Assembly (NCBI GenBank): GCA_964447015.1
Contig: CAYUQU010000006.1
Span: forward strand, 1 to 64,000
Direction: 5' to 3'
DNA: 64,000 bases
DNA from: Wandonia sp964447015
GTDB taxonomy: Bacteria > Bacteroidota > Bacteroidia > Flavobacteriales_D > Crocinitomicaceae
Shown: positions 18,686-25,548 of the stretch, in pieces
Numbering within the stretch: the stretch's first letter is position 1
Layout: each line of letters starts with the position of its first letter
Made by a program: the position numbers and the translations under genes
Notes under the pieces: model-generated
Database searches by the model: none
What the model was told of the DNA's origin: nothing
What the model saw: the letters and a program-made list of their open reading frames with translations, nothing else

Positions 18686-19504
18686 TTAGGCCATTTCTTG
18701 AGGTGGAAATACCGATACCCATTCCCAATAGTCCTCCTTAGAAACCTCAGTCTCCCACTCAAACACCCCATACAAACAAGACCCACTCCCAGACATACCA
18801 GCATACAAAGCGCCTTCATCATACAAAGACTGTTTTATCGCCCTGAGTTCAGGATACTTATCGAAAAGCGGTGCTTCAAAATCGTTGGATAGCTTATCCT
18901 TCCATTTTTCGATGGGCAGTTTCGTGGTTTCGAATGTAGAAACAGAATCAGATTTGGGAGAAATCCCAGCGTACGCTTCTTGCGTTGAAATATGAATGTG
19001 CGGATAGACGAGTTTGAGATACTTTCCCGAAAGTGTTAAGGGTAAATCGGTCATGATTTCACCTCGCCCTGTGCAGTGTTTGGGAGAAGACGAGATGAAG
19101 AACGCGCAATCACTGCCGAGTTGGGTGGCGTATTCTTCTAGCTTTGTGCGAGTCAGGTTTAACTTGCACAATTCGTTTAAACCCAATAATGTAAATGCCG
19201 CATCCGAAGAACCACCGCCAAGTCCTGCGCCGATTGGAATGATCTTGTGCAGGTGGATGTGAACGGGTGGCAGGTCAAAGTCGTTCTTCAGCAAATCGTA
19301 TGCTTTGACGCAAAGGTTTTCTCCGCTCTCGCTGGGAATTGCAATTCCGCTGGATGAAAATGCAAACGTATCAGAGGGCACAATCTCCAAAATATCGTGT
19401 AAGGGAACAGCCATCATGACCGTATCGATGTCGTGAAATCCGTCTTGGCGTTTGTGGAGAATATTAAGTCCCAGATTGATTTTAGCGGGAGGGAAAAATA
19501 CCAT
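18686..19504 (-). CDS. ispE: 4-diphosphocytidyl-2-C-methyl-D-erythritol kinase
   Basis: 272 aa GHMP kinase that phosphorylates CDP-methylerythritol in the non-mevalonate isoprenoid pathway. The N terminus FFPPAKINLGLNILHKRQDGFHDI contains the substrate-binding KINLGL...R.DGFH motif. The ATP loop PIGAGLGGGSSDAA (about residues 90-103) and the C-terminal GMSGSGSCLYG motif are intact. Length and motif order are typical. A DUF4197 lipoprotein gene lies 9 bp upstream on the same strand, so co-transcription is likely, though the two have no known functional link. Confidence 0.96.
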   Translation of the reverse strand: MVFFPPAKINLGLNILHKRQDGFHDIDTVMMAVPLHDILEIVPSDTFAFSSSGIAIPSESGENLCVKAYDLLKNDFDLPPVHIHLHKIIPIGAGLGGGSSDAAFTLLGLNELCKLNLTRTKLEEYATQLGSDCAFFISSSPKHCTGRGEIMTDLPLTLSGKYLKLVYPHIHISTQEAYAGISPKSDSVSTFETTKLPIEKWKDKLSNDFEAPLFDKYPELRAIKQSLYDEGALYAGMSGSGSCLYGVFEWETEVSKEDYWEWVSVFPPQEMA

Positions 19505-19513
19505 AGTTAGCGT

Positions 19514-20263
19514 TTAATTCCCAAGGCTGCCAAATACTTTTTGTAAAATATCTGTCACACGAGCCATAGGATCTTTTCGAATTTTGTTTTCTTCTTTTTC
19601 CACCATTGTGAACAAGCCGTCTATTGCTTTAGTCAGCACGTAATCATTCAAATCGGGATTAATTTGTTCCGCGCCTGTCAGAATCGTAGATTGATTGTAG
19701 CGTGTAATTACCGGATTCCAGTATTTTGTCAATTCCACTTTCTCAATCGCTTCGTTTACTTTAGGAGCAAAAGCGCGTTTCAATTCAATCGTTGTTTTGT
19801 CTTTCAAGAATTTTGTTGCCGCTCCGTCACCGCCTCTAAGAATGCTGAAACCATCAGAAATACTCATGTTTCGAATTGCATTTAAGAAAATCGGTGCAGC
19901 TTCTTTTGACGCTTCTTCTGCCGCGCGATTAAGGGTCGTAACAATCTTGTCAACTTGACCTGATAAACCCCAATCTTCTGCTTTTTGCTTTACTTTCAGC
20001 GCATCTTCTGGCCACGGAATGCTTATTTCACCGTTTTTAAGAAACCCATCAGTTCTAGAAGTCAAGTCAGTTGCATTGTTAATTCCTATCGATAATGCTT
20101 CTTTCAAACCGCGAATTACTTCGTCATTTGTCAGTGCGTTGCTTGAAGAATTAGTTGAATCAGTAGTGAGAATTGATGCAGCATCCTGAACGACATCACA
20201 CGAAGAAAGACCAAGTGCAACAACAATTAAATAAGAAAATCCGATATTTTTTTTCATTTTCAT
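19514..20263 (-). CDS. DUF4197 lipoprotein
   Basis: 249 aa. The leader MKMKKNIGFSYLIVVALG is followed by LSSC, a lipobox, so the mature protein is probably lipid-anchored. The rest (NDEVIRGLKEALSIGINNAT, the RNMSISDGFSILRGGDGAAT stretch, EKEENKIRKDP) matches DUF4197, a helical family common in Bacteroidota and Proteobacteria and of unknown function. It sits upstream of ispE and is divergent from cinA. Confidence 0.9.
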   Translation of the reverse strand: MKMKKNIGFSYLIVVALGLSSCDVVQDAASILTTDSTNSSSNALTNDEVIRGLKEALSIGINNATDLTSRTDGFLKNGEISIPWPEDALKVKQKAEDWGLSGQVDKIVTTLNRAAEEASKEAAPIFLNAIRNMSISDGFSILRGGDGAATKFLKDKTTIELKRAFAPKVNEAIEKVELTKYWNPVITRYNQSTILTGAEQINPDLNDYVLTKAIDGLFTMVEKEENKIRKDPMARVTDILQKVFGSLGN

Positions 20264-20325
20264 TAGGGTTTTGTCAAACTTACAAATATTTTTACTCTCG
20301 CATACAAATTCAATGCCTAAATAAA

Positions 20326-21567
20326 ATGAGAGTAGAATTAATTAATATCGGTGATGAATTGCTCATCGGGCAAACCATCAATACCAATGCATCTTGGATA
20401 GGACAGTTTTTAAGTGAAAACGGTGTACGCGTTTCAAAATCAATTGTTATTCAGGATGAGAAGGACGATATTATTAATCAACTCAAGGACTGCCTTACTC
20501 GTGCAGATGTGGTATTAATTACTGGAGGTTTAGGTCCGACAAAAGACGATATTACAAAAGCAACACTTTGCGAATTTTTCGGAGGTAAGTTAGTAATGGA
20601 TGAGCCTACTTTAAAGAACATTACCGCATATTTTGAGGCAAAAGGCAGACCGATGTTGGAAAGCAACAAAAACCAAGCACTAATTCCTGATGTATGTACA
20701 GTGTTGCCAAATTCTAATGGTACAGCACCGGGAATGTGGTTTGAGCAAGAAGGGAAGATTGTCGTTTCATTACCTGGAGTTCCTTACGAAATGAAACCCT
20801 TGATGCTGATGGAGGTATTACCGAGATTAGTAGAACGATTTGAATTTGCAGACATTTATCAAGCAAGTATAGTAACCACAGGAATAGGAGAATCTTTCCT
20901 TGCGGAAACGATTCGCGCGTGGGAAGACCGTTTGCGTGCTGAAGAACTGGCATTGGCCTATTTACCTTCTCCAGGAATTGTGCGTTTGAGAGTAACATCA
21001 TACAAAGGTCAAAAAGACTCGGAGAAAATTGGTAAGTACATCAAGGAACTGAAAGAAATCATCGGTGATTATTACTTTGGTGAAGAAAATGAAACCCTGA
21101 GTGGAGTAGTGGCCAAACTGCTGATTCAATCCAAATCGACAGTGGGAACGGTGGAGAGTTGCACTTCAGGAGCAATTGGAGCGGAGATAACGAAAATTCC
21201 AGGTTCCAGTGCCTATTATGAAGGAAGTTTTGTCACTTACAGCAACCGATTAAAGAACGAATTGATTCACGTGCCTTATGAAATCCTAGAAAACCAAGGA
21301 GCGGTAAGTCAAGAATGCGTAGAGGTAATGGCCGTAGAAGGTCGAAAAGCGTTAGGAGTAGACTATTGCATTTCCACCTCAGGAATTGCAGGTCCAGACG
21401 GAGGTACACCCGATAAACCCGTGGGAACAGTTTGGATAGCCGTTGCTTTTGACGGAGGAGTGTACTCAAAGAAATTCATGTTCGGTTCAAACAGAGAGCG
21501 CAATATCCAAATGTCAATCTTCGCTGGGTTGAATTTGTTGCGATTGAGGTTGCTTGGTCGGATTTAG
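20326..21567 (+). CDS. cinA: CinA-family nicotinamide-nucleotide amidase / competence-damage protein
   Basis: 413 aa. The N-terminal molybdopterin-binding-like domain has ELINIGDELLIGQTINTNA and LITGGLGPTKDDIT. The C-terminal CinA/PncC domain has TVESCTSGAIGAEIT and STSGIAGPDGGTPDKPVGTV, including the catalytic Ser/Thr region. Members deamidate nicotinamide mononucleotide for NAD recycling, and some have been linked to competence. The frame is open 51 codons further upstream but overlaps the DUF4197 coding region, so MRVELINIGDE at 20326 is taken as the start. A strong palindrome follows the stop. Confidence 0.95.
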   Translation: MRVELINIGDELLIGQTINTNASWIGQFLSENGVRVSKSIVIQDEKDDIINQLKDCLTRADVVLITGGLGPTKDDITKATLCEFFGGKLVMDEPTLKNITAYFEAKGRPMLESNKNQALIPDVCTVLPNSNGTAPGMWFEQEGKIVVSLPGVPYEMKPLMLMEVLPRLVERFEFADIYQASIVTTGIGESFLAETIRAWEDRLRAEELALAYLPSPGIVRLRVTSYKGQKDSEKIGKYIKELKEIIGDYYFGEENETLSGVVAKLLIQSKSTVGTVESCTSGAIGAEITKIPGSSAYYEGSFVTYSNRLKNELIHVPYEILENQGAVSQECVEVMAVEGRKALGVDYCISTSGIAGPDGGTPDKPVGTVWIAVAFDGGVYSKKFMFGSNRERNIQMSIFAGLNLLRLRLLGRI

Positions 21568-21608
21568 TGATAATCAGCGGGTTAATTTTGTTTTTAGATG
21601 AAGAAATC

Positions 21609-21649
21609 TGTACGGACAGGTCGCGACCTGCCCGTACAGGTATTTTTTT
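21609..21649 (+). terminator. 32-bp palindrome plus T-run after cinA
   Basis: CTGTACGGaCAGGTCGCGAC and its mirror CCTGcCCGTACAG form a 32-bp inverted repeat with one internal mismatch pair, followed by GTATTTTTTTTT. This looks like a Rho-independent terminator for cinA. The GGTCGCGACC core is also typical of dispersed palindromes. Confidence 0.7.
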
Positions 21650-21774
21650 TTCAATTAAACCCACCATATATCGAATTAACCACTATCTTTGCACCCGCGT
21701 TCCAAATGATGCTCACTGGTCGCACTCTTTTTTTGGGAGGTTAAAATCTCAAAAAGGAAAAAATATAATTATAG

Positions 21775-21806
21775 TTTGCAGAAGTAAGAAAAAAGTCTTT
21801 ACTTTG
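21775..21806 (+). promoter_or_regulatory. Promoter of the rpmB operon
   Basis: TTTG (21775-21778), 20 bp, then TTACTTTG (21799-21806), a near-perfect Bacteroidota -33/-7 pair, followed by CACCCC. The start codon of rpmB is about 36 bp downstream. A second -7-like box TATCTTTG with GCACCC lies at 21684-21691, so the operon may have two promoters. Confidence 0.7.
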
Positions 21807-21841
21807 CACCCCAATTTTGAATAAAGGTAAATCGTTATACA

Positions 21842-22078
21842 ATGTCACGAATTTGTCAGTTAACAGGTAAGAAGGTAATGGTAGGAAACAATGTTTCCCA
21901 CTCAAAGCGCAGAACTAAGCGTAAGTTTTTCCCGAATTTGATTGTAAAGAAATTTTACATTCCAGAAGAAGGTAAAGAAATTACCCTAAAAATTTCGACT
22001 TCAGCGTTGAGAACAATCAACAAGAAGGGAATCTCAGCATGTTTGAAAGATGCTAGAGCAAAAGGTTTAATGAAGTAA
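21842..22078 (+). CDS. rpmB: 50S ribosomal protein L28
   Basis: 78 aa. MSRICQLTGKKVMVGNNVSH followed by SKRRTKRKFFPNL is diagnostic of bL28. It is the first gene of a ribosomal-protein operon with rpmG and the DUF4295 gene, the arrangement usual in Bacteroidota. It lacks the zinc-binding CxxC pairs of the C+ form, having only one Cys near the N terminus. Confidence 0.97.
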   Translation: MSRICQLTGKKVMVGNNVSHSKRRTKRKFFPNLIVKKFYIPEEGKEITLKISTSALRTINKKGISACLKDARAKGLMK

Positions 22079-22117
22079 TTGTTATCGAGTCGAGAGATTC
22101 AGTAAAAGCTAATAATC

Positions 22118-22306
22118 ATGGCAAAAAAAGGAAAAGGTAACAGAATTCAGGTGATTCTTGAGTGCACAGAGCACAAAGAGAGTGGTATGCCTGGAACATC
22201 GAGATATATCTCTACAAAGAATAGAAAAAATACTCCTGATCGTTTAGAGATCAAGAAGTACAACCCTATCTTGAAGCGTTATACAGTTCATAAAGAAATT
22301 AAATAA
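22118..22306 (+). CDS. rpmG: 50S ribosomal protein L33
   Basis: 62 aa. MAKKGKGNRIQVILECTEHK, then GTSRYISTKNRKNTPDRLEIKKY, is typical of bL33. The zinc-ligand CxxC pairs of the C+ form are missing, so this is the zinc-free (C-) version. It is 39 bp after rpmB and 9 bp before the DUF4295 gene. Confidence 0.97.
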   Translation: MAKKGKGNRIQVILECTEHKESGMPGTSRYISTKNRKNTPDRLEIKKYNPILKRYTVHKEIK

Positions 22307-22315
22307 TAAAGTGTT

Positions 22316-22468
22316 ATGGCTAAGAAAGTAGTAGCATCGTTGCAATCAGGTGGTGGAAAAGAACACACGAAGGTTATAAAGATGGTAAAAACAGAAAAAG
22401 GGTCTTACTCTTTTAAAGAAGAAATTGTACACAACGATAAAGTAAAAGAGTGGTTTGACAAAAACTAA
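22316..22468 (+). CDS. DUF4295 small basic protein
   Basis: 50 aa: MAKKVVASLQSGGGKEHTK..., ending VKEWFDKN. This short family occurs almost only in Bacteroidota and almost always directly after rpmB-rpmG, so a ribosome-linked role is presumed. It is a very small frame, but the position, the 9-bp gap and the terminator just downstream support it. Confidence 0.9.
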   Translation: MAKKVVASLQSGGGKEHTKVIKMVKTEKGSYSFKEEIVHNDKVKEWFDKN

Positions 22469-22498
22469 TTCTTACTTTTCGATATAAAATTCTAATGT

Positions 22499-22528
22499 AA
22501 GCTTCCTTTGTTTAAAGGAAGCTTTTTT
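22499..22528 (+). terminator. Rho-independent terminator of the rpmB operon
   Basis: AAGCTTCCTTT-GTTT-AAAGGAAGCTT, an 11-bp perfect stem with a 4-nt loop, followed by TTTT. It lies 30 bp after the DUF4295 stop and just before ftsY, which would need read-through or its own promoter. Confidence 0.85.
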
Positions 22529-22539
22529 ACTATACGAGT

Positions 22540-23493
22540 ATGGGATTTTTTGGATTATTTTCGAAGGACAAAAAAGAAACCCTAGATAAAGGGTTGGAGA
22601 AAACAAAGCAGAGTTTTTTGTCCAAAATTTCGCGTTCCATTGTTGGTAAATCAAAAGTTGATGATGAGGTACTAGATAACCTCGAAGAAATTTTGATTAC
22701 ATCCGATGTGGGAGTAGAAACGACATTGAAAATAATTGAGCGCATTGAAGAGCGCGTAGCTCGCGACAAATTTGTTTCTACAGATGAGCTGAATGTAATC
22801 CTTAGAGACGAAATTGTTGATCTTCTCGAAGAAAACAACTCTCTTTCACTTACGGAATTCTCAATTCCAGATCATGGAAGTGATCCTTATGTGATTATGG
22901 TGGTAGGTGTGAATGGCGTAGGTAAAACAACGACCATTGGAAAGCTTTCTCACCAACTAAAAAAGAAAAATTATAAAGTGGTACTAGGCGCAGCGGATAC
23001 TTTCCGTGCAGCAGCTGTTGATCAATTGATTATTTGGTCTGAGCGTGTCGGTGTGCCTATCGTGCAACAAGGAATGGGTGCAGATCCTGCTTCTGTGGCT
23101 TACGATACGCTTCAATCGGCAAAATCGCAAGGTGCTGATGTGGCTATTATCGACACGGCAGGTCGTTTGCACAACAAAGTAAACTTGATGAACGAGTTGA
23201 CCAAAATCAAACGTGTGATGGAGAAGGTAATTCCTGGTGCACCACATGAAATTCTCTTGGTTCTAGACGGTTCAACAGGTCAAAATGCATACGAACAAGC
23301 GAAGCAATTTGCTTTAGCTACTGATATTAACGCCTTAGCTATTACCAAACTTGACGGTACAGCAAAAGGTGGTGTCGTAATCGGTATTTCGGATCAAATG
23401 AAAATTCCGGTGAAGTATATCGGGGTGGGCGAAGGCATCGAAGATCTACAAGTTTTCAACCGTCACGAGTTTGTCGATTCACTGTTTAATTAG
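22540..23493 (+). CDS. ftsY: Signal recognition particle receptor FtsY
   Basis: 317 aa. It docks SRP-ribosome complexes at the membrane for co-translational insertion. An N-terminal helical N domain is followed by the GTPase G domain: VGVNGVGKTTTIGKLSH (P-loop, about 125-140), DTFRAAAVDQL, DTAGR and ITKLDGTAKGG. The acidic A domain of some FtsY proteins is absent, as is common in this phylum. It lies between the rpmB terminator and the rimO gene. Confidence 0.97.
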   Translation: MGFFGLFSKDKKETLDKGLEKTKQSFLSKISRSIVGKSKVDDEVLDNLEEILITSDVGVETTLKIIERIEERVARDKFVSTDELNVILRDEIVDLLEENNSLSLTEFSIPDHGSDPYVIMVVGVNGVGKTTTIGKLSHQLKKKNYKVVLGAADTFRAAAVDQLIIWSERVGVPIVQQGMGADPASVAYDTLQSAKSQGADVAIIDTAGRLHNKVNLMNELTKIKRVMEKVIPGAPHEILLVLDGSTGQNAYEQAKQFALATDINALAITKLDGTAKGGVVIGISDQMKIPVKYIGVGEGIEDLQVFNRHEFVDSLFN

Positions 23494-23499
23494 AAGATT

Positions 23500-23862
23500 A
23501 TGCGTTTTGCTCTCACATTATTAATGCTCATGTTTGTGGCGACATTGTCTGCCCAATCGAAGTGTGATAGAGTGCGAGTGGGGACGTTTTACTCTAAACC
23601 AAACGAAAAGAAACATCAGCCCCTAATTAAAATTGAACGCACCGAATTTTTGCAATTTGAAACGGTTGGCGATTCAACTCCTGTTCAATATTCACTCCGT
23701 TGGTTAGACGACTGCAAGTTTGTTTTAGAAACAGCTGTAGAAGAAGAAACCGTAAGAATCGTAGTGACGATTACTAAAGCGAAAAAGAAATTTTATACAT
23801 ATTCTGCAACGCGTCTTGGTTACCCAATCGTTACAGGAAAATTATACAGAAAAAAACCTTAA
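23500..23862 (+). CDS. Small secreted hypothetical protein
   Basis: 120 aa with a signal peptide (MRFALTLLMLMFVATLSAQS). The mature part is beta-rich and contains two Cys that could form a disulfide. It is inserted between ftsY (6 bp upstream) and rimO (11 bp downstream) on the same strand, so it is probably co-transcribed with them. No family is recognised. Confidence 0.7.
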   Translation: MRFALTLLMLMFVATLSAQSKCDRVRVGTFYSKPNEKKHQPLIKIERTEFLQFETVGDSTPVQYSLRWLDDCKFVLETAVEEETVRIVVTITKAKKKFYTYSATRLGYPIVTGKLYRKKP

Positions 23863-23873
23863 GTGGAGAGCGC

Positions 23874-25187
23874 ATGAAGACGAAAACATTAAAAAAGAAT
23901 AAAGTTAATGTAGTGACCTTGGGTTGCTCAAAGAACTTGTTTGACTCAGAGGTGATGATGGCACAGCTTAAGGCGAATAAGTTTGAGGTGGAGCATGAAG
24001 CCAAGCAAGATGATTCGGAAATCGTTATCATCAACACGTGTGGATTTATTGACAATGCCAAGCAAGAATCTATCGATACGATTTTGCGTTACGTGGATGC
24101 GAAGAAAGAGGGAATGGTAGACAAAGTCTATGTGACCGGATGTCTTTCGCAACGCTATAAAGATGATTTGGAGACAGAAATTCCAGAAGTGGACGCTTTC
24201 TTCGGAACGCGCGATTTGCCACGGTTACTCAAAACATTAAAAGCCGATTACAAACACGAGTTGGTAGGAGAACGTCTCCTGACAACTCCTTCGCATTATG
24301 CTTATTTCAAGATTGCAGAAGGTTGTGACCGTCCGTGTTCATTCTGCGCGATTCCAATTATGCGTGGTAAGCACGTGTCAACTCCAATTGAGGAATTGGT
24401 AAGACAAGCAAAAGGACTCGCTGCGCAAGGAGTGAAGGAATTGATGCTCATCGCACAAGATTTAACGTATTACGGTTTAGATATTTACAAGAAACGCAAT
24501 TTGGCGGAACTCGTGCAGCAAATCGCTGATGTGGAAGGTATCGAGTGGGTACGTCTCCATTATGCTTTTCCAGCCGGTTTCCCGATGGATGTGTTGGAAG
24601 TGATGAAGTCGCACCCAAACGTGTGTAATTACCTTGATATGCCATTGCAACACGGTTCTACTCGAATTCTACAAGCCATGCGACGTGGAATAACACGTGA
24701 GAAGACTGAAGAACTTGTAGCGACCATTCGCGAAAAAGTACCTGGAATTGCACTGAGAACCACATTGATTGCAGGTTACCCAGGAGAAACCGAAGTAGAT
24801 TTCCAAGAAATGTACGACTGGGTGGAAAAAAGTCGCTTTGATCGTTTAGGAATCTTCACTTACTCGCACGAAGAAAATACACACGCTCATAATTTCGAAG
24901 ACGATGTACCGGAAGACGTAAAACGTCAGCGTGCAGATGCGATTATGGAGCTTCAGTCAGGAATTTCATACGAACTGAATCAAGAGAAAATAGGAAAGAC
25001 ATACAACGTACTTTTCGACCGCATCGAAGGTGATTATTTCATCGGCCGCAGCGAATTTGACTCTCCCGAAGTAGACAACGAAGTCCTAGTAAAGAAATCC
25101 GAAGCTTATGTACGAATCGGAGATTTTGCCAAAGTTGAAATTACCTCGGCAGATCATTATGATTTGTATGGGACAGTGGTGGAGTAA
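23874..25187 (+). CDS. rimO: Ribosomal protein S12 methylthiotransferase
   Basis: 437 aa radical-SAM enzyme that adds a methylthio group to Asp of ribosomal protein S12. The N-terminal UPF0004 domain has VTLGCSKNLFDSE and NTCGFIDNAKQES, which hold cluster-binding Cys. The radical-SAM CxxxCxxC site is EGCDRPCSFCAIP, followed by TLIAGYPGETE, and a C-terminal TRAM domain is present. The LGCSKN spelling favours RimO over MiaB. The ftsY-rimO neighbourhood is usual in Bacteroidota. Confidence 0.96.
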   Translation: MKTKTLKKNKVNVVTLGCSKNLFDSEVMMAQLKANKFEVEHEAKQDDSEIVIINTCGFIDNAKQESIDTILRYVDAKKEGMVDKVYVTGCLSQRYKDDLETEIPEVDAFFGTRDLPRLLKTLKADYKHELVGERLLTTPSHYAYFKIAEGCDRPCSFCAIPIMRGKHVSTPIEELVRQAKGLAAQGVKELMLIAQDLTYYGLDIYKKRNLAELVQQIADVEGIEWVRLHYAFPAGFPMDVLEVMKSHPNVCNYLDMPLQHGSTRILQAMRRGITREKTEELVATIREKVPGIALRTTLIAGYPGETEVDFQEMYDWVEKSRFDRLGIFTYSHEENTHAHNFEDDVPEDVKRQRADAIMELQSGISYELNQEKIGKTYNVLFDRIEGDYFIGRSEFDSPEVDNEVLVKKSEAYVRIGDFAKVEITSADHYDLYGTVVE

Positions 25188-25548
25188 GTTTCGCATAAAT
25201 GATATCTTAGAAATATTTGTAGAAGTTGTAAAATAATTAAGTTATCAATTAGATAAGTTTTTAACCGTTTCGAAAGGAGCGGTTTTTTTTGTGCGTCTTT
25301 GTTTTTCTCAAATACTTCGGGACAATTATGGTACATCGCTGGATACGGGTGTTTTTTTTTATAAAGGGATAACTAGTTTTGAATCAATAGTTTTCAATAG
25401 AATAACGTTTAAGTCGCCTACCTTCATACTACAATTGTCCGTGTTTTGTCCTACGAACATTTATCCTAAAGGAGTGTTCCTTCACTACTTTTAGCTTATG
25501 AAATCATGCGAAAATTTCACTCTATTGAAAACAAACTCATAAACAAGT
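25188..25548. other. 361-bp gap after rimO with a terminator
   Basis: A hairpin AACCG (25263-25267) paired with CGGTT (25280-25284) and followed by eight T ends at about 25290 and should terminate rimO. The remaining 250 bp have no coding potential above background, no convincing -7 box of the TAnnTTTG type and no repeat. The promoter of the next gene is presumably here. Confidence 0.6.

Noticed and set aside
25291..25494. 67-codon frame in the gap after rimO
   Set aside because: It begins within the terminator T-run, uses a non-ATG start, and its translation has no signal peptide, domain or promoter.
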